From assembly GCA_021826605.1 (NCBI GenBank), contig JAKAZF010000080.1:1-8871 (forward strand): DNA of 8,871 nucleotides. The letters run 5' to 3'. This document shows positions 1 through 5,488 of the stretch, in pieces. How positions within the stretch are numbered: the first letter of the stretch is position 1; the number at the start of each line of letters is the position of its first letter. The stretch is from Planctomycetota bacterium. Its GTDB lineage: Bacteria; Planctomycetota; Phycisphaerae; WQYP01. The notes under the pieces are model-generated. The model was not told the DNA's origin. It did no database searches and saw only the letters and a program-made list of their open reading frames with translations. The position numbers and the translations under genes were made by a program.

Positions 1-50
1 GTCGTCTCCATGGCGGCGGTCAATTGACACGTTGCGCGTCGAGCCAATCA

Positions 51-133
51 TGGGCGCGGCAGGATTCGAACCTGCGAAGGCATAAGCCAACGGATTTACA
101 GTCCGTCCCTTTTGGCCGCTCAGGCACACGCCC
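51..133 (-). tRNA. tRNA-Tyr (anticodon GTA)
   Basis: Read on the minus strand this folds as a class II tRNA. The acceptor arms GGGCGTG (127-133) and CGCGCCC (52-58) pair over 7 bp with one G-U, followed by discriminator A at 51. The anticodon stem ACGGA/TCCGT encloses the loop CTGTAAA, giving anticodon GTA for tyrosine. A long variable arm with a GGC/GCC stem is present, as expected of bacterial tRNA-Tyr, and the T arm carries GGTTCGAATCC. CCA is not encoded, so it would be added after transcription. A 6-bp stem with a 3-base loop (26-40) lies just downstream but has no T-run, so I do not call it a terminator. Confidence 0.96.
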
Positions 134-381
134 TTGAGTCCCTTAATATACCGCGCCAAAGCGCTGGCGTAAATTCAATCCAAAATCGGCAAAATTTTCT
201 TGAATAAGCCCCGTCCATCAGCCATAATAAATATGGGTATGGGTTTGAGTCTTCGCAAAAATTACGATGATTTTTCAAACCGGTTGAACCAACCGCCCAA
301 TCGCCTGCGGCGGCAAACCGCCAACAGCGTCGGAGGTGTGCCTCGCCTCGTGTGCGGTTATAAAAGCGGGAGAGTATCGAA
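134..381. other. Intergenic region between tRNA-Tyr and the pseudopilin, with hairpins
   Basis: Apart from the tRNA promoter this region has no convincing gene. It contains an inverted repeat GGTTTGA (242-248) / TCAAACC (275-281), a hairpin CGGTT/AACCG (281-295) and a hairpin GGCGG-CAAA-CCGCC (309-322). A TATAAA at 359-364 lies too close to the pseudopilin Shine-Dalgarno to be its -10 box and has no -35 partner. The hairpins would lie in the leader of the pseudopilin mRNA if transcription starts upstream of them. That regulatory role is speculation. Confidence 0.4.
145..173 (-). promoter_or_regulatory. Predicted sigma70 promoter of tRNA-Tyr
   Basis: On the minus strand a -35 box TTTACG (168-173) and a -10 box TATATT (145-150) are separated by exactly 17 bases. 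Transcription would start near 138, leaving a leader of only about five bases before the mature tRNA end, to be removed by RNase P. Spacing and position fit the tRNA gene well. The call rests on consensus match only. Confidence 0.6.
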
Positions 382-921
382 ATGCCGTATGCATTTTCAG
401 TCGGCCTAATGGCAAATGGTAAATCCAGTCGCCGATCCAGCGCTTTTACCGTCATTGAAATGGTGGTGGTGTTGGGCATTGTGGCGATTTTAATCGGGAT
501 TGGTTTAGCAATTGGTGCCAAAGTGCGTGAAAGTTCTGAAGTTGAACTTACACGCACCGAATTATCGGTGCTTTCATCGGAATTGCTGCGCTTGGAACAT
601 CGCACGGGCGTCATTCCGCCCGATATGTCAATGTTTTTGCAAGATGATCAGCAAATGTATTTGCAACCCGGGCCAAACGGGGGTTGGATGGTCGGTCGGT
701 GCCTGATCAATCAACTCCCGCCTTCGGTGCTGGTGCCCGGCACAATGACCGGTCCGGGCGGAGCGCCGGTGGTTTATGTTGCAGCCATTAAGGATGGTTT
801 TGGCACGCCAATCCAAATGGTAGCGTCGCCCGCCCAAAGCCCCCGGGCACCATTCTTCTTCAGCGCCGGCCCGGACAAATTGCTCAACACACCGGACGAT
901 ATTTTCAGTTACTCCCCATGA
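382..921 (+). CDS. GspG-like type II secretion / type IV pilin-like pseudopilin
   Basis: This is a 179-residue protein with a prepilin signature. A basic leader (K14, R17, R18) is followed by a predicted cleavage A21/F22 and the motif FTVIE, with Glu26 at the +5 position. A single hydrophobic helix spans about residues 22-45. The leader ends in Ala rather than the more usual Gly. The C-terminal part has DGFGTP (138-143) and SAGPDKLLNTPDDIFSY (161-177), resembling the DPWG and SLGPDG..DDI segments of GspG major pseudopilins, the latter a calcium-binding region in that family. It is expected to be processed by prepilin peptidase and assembled in the inner membrane into a pseudopilus. No other gsp or pil gene is in the window, so its machine is unknown. 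The start at 382 is preferred because GGGAGAG (368-374) sits 7 bases upstream; the alternative ATG at 409 has no such site. Confidence 0.85.
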   Translation: MPYAFSVGLMANGKSSRRSSAFTVIEMVVVLGIVAILIGIGLAIGAKVRESSEVELTRTELSVLSSELLRLEHRTGVIPPDMSMFLQDDQQMYLQPGPNGGWMVGRCLINQLPPSVLVPGTMTGPGGAPVVYVAAIKDGFGTPIQMVASPAQSPRAPFFFSAGPDKLLNTPDDIFSYSP

Positions 922-928
922 GTTTTCA

Positions 929-950
929 CGGCGCGTTTCCCGTCGCGCAC
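929..950. terminator. Weak hairpin between convergent genes
   Basis: A 5-bp stem GCGCG (931-935) / CGCGC (944-948) lies in the 49-base gap between the stops of the pseudopilin and the converging thiol peroxidase gene. It has an 8-base loop and no T-run on the plus strand. On the minus strand a short T-poor stretch follows. The position suits a shared terminator but the sequence is a poor match. Confidence 0.2.
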
Positions 951-970
951 GGTGGGGGAGCGGCAGGGGT

Positions 971-1585
971 TTAATTTGACGCCATCGCCGCGCGGCGTGC
1001 GGCAGCAAGCACCGGTGCGTAGTTGGGCTGGTGGGTAATATTTGGCACAAGCTGCACGTAAACAATTCTGCCGTCTTTACCAACCACCACAACCTGCCGC
1101 GCCAAAAGACCGTTTTGTTTTATCAGCACGCCATAGTGCCGCGCAAAAGAATGGAAACGATAATCTGAAAGTAGCGTGATATTTTTAATTCCTTTGGCTC
1201 CGCACCACTGCGTTTGGGCGAATGGCAAATCCAAACTGATGGTAATGATGCGCACATCCGGGTTCATCGTGGACGCCACCTTATTGAAATGATCGGTCTC
1301 CAAGCTGCAAACGGGGGTGTCGATGGAAGGTACCGAAGAGAGAATCCAAACCTTTCCATCGCCCGGATGGAAATGAAACACGCTCATGTGCTTATTGACA
1401 GCGCGAAATGCGGGTGCCCGCTCGCCCGTGTGGATGGGGTTTCCCTCAAGCGTGATCGGAGTGGTTCCCATTTTCACCAAGCCCGTTCGCTGCGGCATTG
1501 CGCACGTCGCACAGCCACTCATAACCAGTAAAGAGGCTGTTACCATGGGGGCTAACACTGCTTTGGCCAATTGCAACCGTTTCAT
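971..1585 (-). CDS. tpx: Thiol peroxidase (Tpx family), predicted lipoprotein
   Basis: This is a 204-residue atypical 2-Cys peroxiredoxin that would reduce hydroperoxides, probably with thioredoxin-like donors. The Tpx core is clear. PSIDTPVC carries the peroxidatic Cys93, SLDLPFAQTQWCG carries the resolving Cys128, and LLARQVVVV holds Arg163, matching the conserved active-site Arg. The C-terminus QLVPNITHQPNY matches the family end. The core begins at about residue 40 (GTTPITLEGNP). Ahead of it is an extra 25-residue segment with basic K2/R3/K8, a hydrophobic stretch and VMSGC25, which looks like a lipobox. Family members such as E. coli Tpx are about 168 residues and lack it. The mature protein is therefore predicted to be membrane-anchored outside the cytoplasm. 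ATG at 1583-1585 has AAAGGTG (1591-1597) 5 bases upstream. It is a single-gene unit. Confidence 0.92.
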   Translation of the reverse strand: MKRLQLAKAVLAPMVTASLLVMSGCATCAMPQRTGLVKMGTTPITLEGNPIHTGERAPAFRAVNKHMSVFHFHPGDGKVWILSSVPSIDTPVCSLETDHFNKVASTMNPDVRIITISLDLPFAQTQWCGAKGIKNITLLSDYRFHSFARHYGVLIKQNGLLARQVVVVGKDGRIVYVQLVPNITHQPNYAPVLAAARRAAMASN

Positions 1586-1924
1586 TCAAACACCTTTCAC
1601 AACGCGGGACAACTTACCCTTCGCGGGCATTTACGCCTCATTATACGCCGATCCGGTGCCAATGGACTTCTGCAAGTTGGTATTAGTTTGGCCGCGTCCT
1701 ATGGTCAGAGCGGGGACAGCCATTCCAAACCGTGCACCATCGTCAACCCATTCACGCAGCGTGTATGATGTATTATCGGACTTATAAATTCATCATATTT
1801 GTGAAGTTATCTGCCGAACTGTCTCATCCTTGCCGATAAAAATCGTAAGGGCGGGGGGTATGCGTCCTCTGGCTTGATTATCCCTTGGGCGTGGCCGGAC
1901 TGTTGTTTTTTCACGGGGGTTAAC
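1586..1924. other. Divergent intergenic region between thiol peroxidase and Hc1-like genes
   Basis: There is no credible gene in these 339 bases. It must hold the control regions of both flanking genes. The left part carries the TATAAT for the thiol peroxidase gene. An AT-rich middle part contains a perfect 7-bp inverted repeat TATGATG (1764-1770) / CATCATA (1791-1797) around a 20-base spacer rich in TATA-like hexamers. I could not find a -35/-10 pair with normal spacing for the Hc1-like gene. Confidence 0.5.
1640..1645 (-). promoter_or_regulatory. Possible -10 box for the thiol peroxidase gene
   Basis: A perfect TATAAT occurs on the minus strand about 55 bases upstream of the thiol peroxidase start. 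No good -35 box is found at 16-18 bases; with 17-base spacing the hexamer is AGTCCA. A partial dyad (ACTT-CTGC-AAGT, 1666-1677) overlaps that -35 position, which could reflect an activator or repressor site. Only the -10 match is seen directly. Confidence 0.35.
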
Positions 1925-2134
1925 ATGCAGGAATATGAGCACCTCAAGAATCTGGTTGAACAATGTGCGATCGATCTTGAAAAAGCTGAAGGTGGAAATA
2001 AAGTTGCCGGTACGCGCGTCCGCAAAACCATGCAGGAAATTCGCCAGACCGCCCAGGCCATCCGCATTCGGATTCTAGAATTGCGAGGCGGTGACGTTCA
2101 CACCTCGTCCCAACAGGAAGCACCCCCAACTTGA
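1925..2134 (+). CDS. Short histone H1-like (Hc1-type) DNA-binding protein
   Basis: This 69-residue protein resembles the short Hc1/histone H1-like proteins of chlamydiae, planctomycetes and Bacteroidetes. The N-terminal part (1-20) is an amphipathic helix followed by the family-typical GNKVAGTRVRKTMQEIR (24-40) and a second helix through about residue 54. In that family GNKAAGTRxRKAM is the conserved core. It is expected to bind DNA and compact the nucleoid in the cytoplasm. The lysine/alanine-rich tail of chlamydial Hc1 is missing; here residues 55-69 are short, polar and proline-containing, so it is a core-only form. The start at 1925 follows GGGGG (1915-1919) by 5 bases. An in-frame ATG at 1874 would add 17 non-conserved residues and is not preferred. 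The family call is by recognition of the core motif. Confidence 0.78.
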   Translation: MQEYEHLKNLVEQCAIDLEKAEGGNKVAGTRVRKTMQEIRQTAQAIRIRILELRGGDVHTSSQQEAPPT

Positions 2135-2520
2135 AACACTCTGTCCAAAAATTAAGTATTCGCAGATGGTCTGCCTCCCGCAGGCAGCGGCGTTTGCGCG
2201 TCGTATCCGCCATGGCAGTCAATCCAAGCAGTCTCGTGGACTGCGAACAGCCCCCGGCGGGTCCAGCGCCTGGCGAGGCCTCAAATCCGAAGCGTAAAAA
2301 CTAGGAGCTTGTCCATCAGTCAGCGAGGAAGATGGTGCATGCGTCGGCCGCCCGATTGGCGCGACACGCATATCGTTTTGCCACCAGCCACCAAAACGCT
2401 TATATTTCCGCTACCTCAATCTGGCAACCGCAGATTGTGGGGCTTGATGCGGATTTTCAGAGTTCAAAGTGTCTCCGTGTCGAGGTATGTTGGTACGTTG
2501 GTTTCTGTAGTGGAATATTC
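2135..2520. other. Gap between Hc1-like and fabZ-like genes: hairpins and promoter
   Basis: These 386 bases hold no gene I can firmly support. Two hairpins stand out: CTGCCT-CCCGC-AGGCAG (2171-2187) and GCAGTC-TCGTG-GACTGC (2228-2244). Neither is followed by a T-run. A 57-codon TTG frame (2131-2304) overlaps the end of the Hc1-like gene and is treated as a finding. The right part contains the predicted promoter of the downstream cluster (2378-2406). A structured RNA upstream of it is possible but not shown. Confidence 0.5.
2378..2406 (+). promoter_or_regulatory. Predicted sigma70 promoter of the fabZ-like/uvrC-like/xerD cluster
   Basis: A -35 box TTGCCA (2378-2383) and a -10 box TATATT (2401-2406) are separated by 17 bases, each matching consensus at five of six positions. 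Transcription would start near 2413, giving a leader of about 108 bases before the dehydratase start at 2521. The promoter falls inside the upstream in-frame extension that begins at 2332, which argues against that longer start. Confidence 0.65.
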
Positions 2521-2994
2521 ATGGCACCTCCGCTTTTGTTGGACTTAAAGACTATCGATCTCAATCATGTCGCATACGACATTGAAGCCATTCGTAAAAT
2601 CAACCCCCATCGGCATGAAATGGAGCAACTCACATCGGTCATTTACGTGGCTAACGATCCGCCAACCTTGGTGGGGCTTAAAGAAGTAACCATGGATGAA
2701 TTCTGGGTGCGGGGGCATATTCCCGGTCAACCGATCATGCCAGGCGTAATCATGCTGGAAGCGGCCGCACAACTCTGTTCGATCGGTCATAAATTGCTCA
2801 CCCCGCACGAGGGATTTATGGGGTTTGTCAAGCTGGACGAGGTGCGTTTCCGCGCGTCCGTTCGCCCGCCATCCAAGTTATACCTCATAGCCCGTCTCAA
2901 ATCGGTATCCAGCCGTCGTGTGGTGGCCAACTGCCAGGGCATTTGTGAAGGCAACTTGGTGTTTGAAGCCGTTGTGACGGGTATGCTTATCTGA
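2521..2994 (+). CDS. FabZ-family (3R)-hydroxyacyl-ACP dehydratase
   Basis: This 157-residue hot-dog-fold protein is predicted to dehydrate 3-hydroxyacyl-ACP to trans-2-enoyl-ACP in fatty acid elongation. The active-site region is intact: GHIPGQPIMPGVIMLEAAAQ (65-84), with catalytic His66 and Glu80. The N-terminal MAPPLLLDL and INPHRHEMEQL (28-38) match the planctomycete-type FabZ subgroup as I remember it. Length is near the usual 145-160. The ATG at 2521 has only a weak site (AGTGGA, 2509-2514). The frame is open back to an ATG at 2332, but those 63 extra residues look unlike the family, and a promoter lies within them. Its stop overlaps the next start by one base (TGATG), suggesting translational coupling. 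No lpx or fab genes are adjacent, so whether it serves phospholipid, lipid A or another acyl chain is open. Confidence 0.88.
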   Translation: MAPPLLLDLKTIDLNHVAYDIEAIRKINPHRHEMEQLTSVIYVANDPPTLVGLKEVTMDEFWVRGHIPGQPIMPGVIMLEAAAQLCSIGHKLLTPHEGFMGFVKLDEVRFRASVRPPSKLYLIARLKSVSSRRVVANCQGICEGNLVFEAVVTGMLI

Positions 2995-4280
2995 TGCGTG
3001 ACTCGGAGCGCCATCTCGATCCGCCGGCGCTAAAATCTCCCATGGAATCCGATATTATTTTTGATCATCAACGGCCGGCCTCGCAGGTCGCGGAACGCGA
3101 ATTCAAACCACGTGCGGCGGTATATATGCTCTCGGCAAATGATAAGCCCATTCTTCTGGCGACCACGGCCAATCTGAAGCATGCCGTGAGCCTGCGCCTC
3201 GGAGTGGAACGCGCCCCGCATAAAACCGATTACCATGCCATCACCACGCATGTGAGTTGGCGTTACGTCAACAGCGCCTTTGCCGCGAGTTGGTGGTACT
3301 TGCGCGCCAGTCGACAATATTACCCCGGTCAATACCGGTCTCTTCTGGCATGGCGGTCGCCGTGGTTTCTGTGCATTGATATGGGAGGGCCTCACAAGCC
3401 GCCAACCCTCAACGTGCAGAATTCGGTCGGCCGCCTTGATGATTTTACATTTGGGCCGCTGGCGTCGCGCCGTGAGGCCAGTCGGCTTGCCAATTGGCTT
3501 CTGGAACAGTTTGACCTGTGCCGTTTTGAGGACATCCTACGCAAAAGCCCGCGTGGTCAACCCTGTGCCTACAAAGAGATGGGTAAATGCCCCGCTCCCT
3601 GCGATGGTAGCGTATCAATGGATGCCTATCGTCAAGCGGTGCAGGACGCCGTTAACCTCCTGCGACAGATGGCACCTATGGCCTGCACCTTCGCCAGTGC
3701 GGCCGATCTGCCGTGGTACCAGCAAGCCGCGGAGCGCATGAAGCAAGCGGCCGTGGTTATGAATTTCCGCCTGGCGGCAAAGATTAAAAACCAGCTTCAG
3801 TCACTGACGGACGAATTTAAATCAGGGCCTTGCGGATGGGGGGCGGTTAATCAGTGGAGATATATGGCTCTTCAACGCGGCAATACCCGGCGTTGGATTG
3901 AACCATGGATCGTCCGGCCCGGCGTCTGCATCTCTCTGCCGCCCGTTGAGGCCAAGGTCGCGATGGCAGATGGTGCCGTGTTTATTTCCCAACTGCAAAA
4001 GCAGATGAATGATCTGCCCCTTCCCCCTGATATACCGCCGACTGAAACGTCTCTTGTGGATGATGTTTTTGCGCTGTTTACCTACCACTTAAACCGTTCA
4101 CGTGATCCGGGGTTATACTTATTGGAAGCCGATCTGGAAAATGAATCGGCTACGGCGCATCGTGTGGCGCAATGGCTCGGGCAAACGGACAGTTCCACCG
4201 TGCAGGAAATGGCCAGTGATGCGTCGGCCACTTCCGGGTCAGGCGATCCCGACGCGGCCTCGGAAGGCGAGCGTATTTGA
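2994..4280 (+). CDS. UvrC N-terminal-half homologue with degenerate GIY-YIG domain
   Basis: This 428-residue protein resembles the first half of excinuclease subunit UvrC (also Cho). Residues 40-125 align with the GIY-YIG nuclease, but the signature is decayed: RAAVYML (40-46) for PGVYLM, PILLATTANLK (52-62) for VLYVGKAxNLR, and AFAASWWYLRASRQYYPGQY (95-114) where UvrC has EALLLExxLIKxxxPxYN, with Ser at the catalytic Glu. FGPLASRREA (153-162) matches the UvrC FGPF segment. Cys176, Cys191, Cys199 and Cys203 keep the UvrC pattern C-x14-C-x7-C-x3-C, the last two within GKCPAPCDG. WYQQAAERMKQAAVVMNFRLAAKIKNQ (241-267) resembles the UVR helix that contacts UvrB. The RNase H-like and helix-hairpin-helix domains of UvrC are absent; the C-terminus is unrecognised and ends in an acidic Ser/Ala-rich tail. 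A catalytically inactive repair accessory or regulator is inferred. It starts on the overlap with the dehydratase stop. Confidence 0.8.
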   Translation: MRDSERHLDPPALKSPMESDIIFDHQRPASQVAEREFKPRAAVYMLSANDKPILLATTANLKHAVSLRLGVERAPHKTDYHAITTHVSWRYVNSAFAASWWYLRASRQYYPGQYRSLLAWRSPWFLCIDMGGPHKPPTLNVQNSVGRLDDFTFGPLASRREASRLANWLLEQFDLCRFEDILRKSPRGQPCAYKEMGKCPAPCDGSVSMDAYRQAVQDAVNLLRQMAPMACTFASAADLPWYQQAAERMKQAAVVMNFRLAAKIKNQLQSLTDEFKSGPCGWGAVNQWRYMALQRGNTRRWIEPWIVRPGVCISLPPVEAKVAMADGAVFISQLQKQMNDLPLPPDIPPTETSLVDDVFALFTYHLNRSRDPGLYLLEADLENESATAHRVAQWLGQTDSSTVQEMASDASATSGSGDPDAASEGERI

Positions 4281-4302
4281 CAGCCGGGAATGGATTGACG
4301 CT

Positions 4303-5235
4303 GTGAAATTAAACACCATCATGCCGTCATCAATTGCCCCTGCCGATCAGCAATCGATCAAGGCTTTCATCACCTACATCGAAACTGAGTTGGGCTTGGC
4401 CGAGAATACATCCCTTGCATATGGGCGGGATATGGTCGACTTTGCCGGATATCTGGCTGAACACCATCAATCACTATTACAGGCCGGGCCTGAAAACATC
4501 GCGGGCTATCTGCAATATTTGCAGGTCAACCGTCGTATGCAGATATCCAGTATCATTCGCCATTCCATCACGCTGAAAATGTTTTACCGCTATGCCCAGC
4601 ACCGAAATTGGCGCACCGACACGCCAACCGAATTTATGGAAGCACCGCACGGATGGAGACGCTTGCCCGACGTGCTCGGCCGCGTTGAGATCAGCGCCCT
4701 GCTGCAAGCCGTAAAGGCTGATCATCCATTGGCGTTGCGGGATCAGGCAATTATCGAATTGTTCTATGCCTGCGGATTGCGTGCCTCGGAGTTGGCGAAT
4801 CTGAAACTCGAACAACTGCATCTGGATCTCGGTGTGATTCGCGTTTTGGGTAAAGGCAATAAAGAGCGGATCGTGCCTGTTGGTAAGCCTGCCCAGAAAG
4901 CCCTCACCGAATACATGGATAAACTTCGTCCACGTCTGCTGGCGGTCAAAGGCGTGGCAACCAACCATGTTTTTGTCAGTCGATCGGGCCAGCCGATCAA
5001 TCGCATTGTGCTGTGGCAAAGGCTCAACGAAATTTCTAAAGGGGCCGGGATCAGCGGCGTCCACCCTCATGCGCTTCGGCATACTTTTGCCACGCACCTG
5101 CTTTCCGGCGGGGCGGATTTGCGCGTGGTGCAGGAACTGCTCGGCCACGCCAACATTGCCACCACGCAAATTTATACGCATGTCGATGCCGACCGCCTGC
5201 TATCGGTGCACCGTAAACATCATCCCCGACAATAA
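4303..5235 (+). CDS. xerD: XerD-type tyrosine site-specific recombinase
   Basis: This 310-residue protein (from the GTG at 4303) has a core-binding SAM-like domain (about 15-105) and a catalytic domain (about 120-300). All six catalytic residues are visible: Arg160 (GLRASEL), Lys184 (GKGNK), His256 and Arg259 (HALRH), His282 (GHAN) and Tyr291 (YTH). The intervals 24, 72, 3, 23 and 9 equal those of E. coli XerD; XerC has 68 for the second. The end, VHRKHHPRQ, also resembles XerD. It should act with a XerC-type partner at dif to resolve chromosome dimers at the septum. The GTG lies 22 bases after the upstream stop with a weak GGA-type site; ATG at 4321 is the alternative. The frame is open back to 4102 inside the previous gene, but that part is a shadow. 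An integrase of a mobile element is possible but less likely. Confidence 0.9.
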   Translation: MKLNTIMPSSIAPADQQSIKAFITYIETELGLAENTSLAYGRDMVDFAGYLAEHHQSLLQAGPENIAGYLQYLQVNRRMQISSIIRHSITLKMFYRYAQHRNWRTDTPTEFMEAPHGWRRLPDVLGRVEISALLQAVKADHPLALRDQAIIELFYACGLRASELANLKLEQLHLDLGVIRVLGKGNKERIVPVGKPAQKALTEYMDKLRPRLLAVKGVATNHVFVSRSGQPINRIVLWQRLNEISKGAGISGVHPHALRHTFATHLLSGGADLRVVQELLGHANIATTQIYTHVDADRLLSVHRKHHPRQ

Positions 5236-5305
5236 TTACGGCCGCTTGCAACTTCCTGTTATCGCAGACAAAATGCAGTTGCATTTGGTGTTTGGTGCCG
5301 CGTAA

Positions 5306-5467
5306 GAGCCTGTTTGAAACGTCCGGTGCAGGTGGATTGGGGTGGAAAATGGATGGATGCAAGGACGCATATCCGAAGCATATTCCGGAATATGTTGAGG
5401 GTCGAGAACGCCGCAGACGGCCGTCGGCAGCCCGAGGGTGCTGCAGAGGGAGTTTCCAAACAAGCCC
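5306..5467. mobile_element. MITE-like element with terminal inverted repeats (162 bp)
   Basis: The left end AGAGCCTGTTTGAAAC (5305-5320) and the right end, read in reverse complement, AGGGCTTGTTTGGAAAC (5452-5468) pair at 14 of 16 positions with one extra base. The flanking triplets are TAA (5303-5305) and TGA (5468-5470), both of the form TNA but not identical. The inside has no coding capacity, but it holds a perfect palindrome CATATTCCGGAATATG (5379-5394), a second palindrome GACGGCCGTC (5416-5425) and a hairpin GCAGC/GCTGC (5427-5444). A GAGCCTG-like end with TNA targets recalls some IS5-family elements. This is from memory and would need a repeat search. It separates xerD from the next gene. 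Confidence 0.6.
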
Positions 5468-5476
5468 TGAGGTGTT

Positions 5477-5481
5477 GGAGG
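5477..5481 (+). promoter_or_regulatory. Strong Shine-Dalgarno that fixes a TTG start
   Basis: GGAGG lies 7 bases before the TTG at 5489 and only 9 bases after the right end of the inserted element. No ATG or GTG with a comparable site is nearby in this frame, so it decides the start of the following gene. Confidence 0.75.
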
Positions 5482-5488
5482 ATCACGG

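Noticed and set aside
24..29. Perfect TTGACA on the plus strand at the left edge
   Set aside because: No -10 hexamer lies 16-18 bases downstream, and it would fire antisense into the tRNA-Tyr gene.
1..50. Second tRNA or a gene start downstream of tRNA-Tyr
   Set aside because: The 50 bases left of the tRNA show an ATG on the minus strand but too little sequence to judge, and no tRNA arm pattern.
359..364. TATAAA as a -10 box for the pseudopilin gene
   Set aside because: Transcription would begin inside the Shine-Dalgarno sequence, and no -35 box is present at normal spacing.
200..409. Open frame of 69 codons between tRNA-Tyr and the pseudopilin
   Set aside because: No Shine-Dalgarno, no recognisable motif, and it overlaps the pseudopilin start in another frame. 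The hairpins in this stretch suggest non-coding DNA.
2332..2520. Longer N-terminus for the FabZ-like dehydratase from ATG 2332
   Set aside because: The extra 63 residues do not resemble the family, the Shine-Dalgarno would abut the start, and a good promoter lies inside the region.
4102..4302. Longer N-terminus for XerD from ATG 4102
   Set aside because: It lies within the uvrC-like coding region in another frame and would add 67 residues not found in Xer proteins, which are about 300 residues long.
5247..5283. TGCAACT / AGTTGCA inverted repeat as a terminator after xerD
   Set aside because: The 7-bp stem has a 23-base loop and no clear T-run, so it is a weak terminator candidate.
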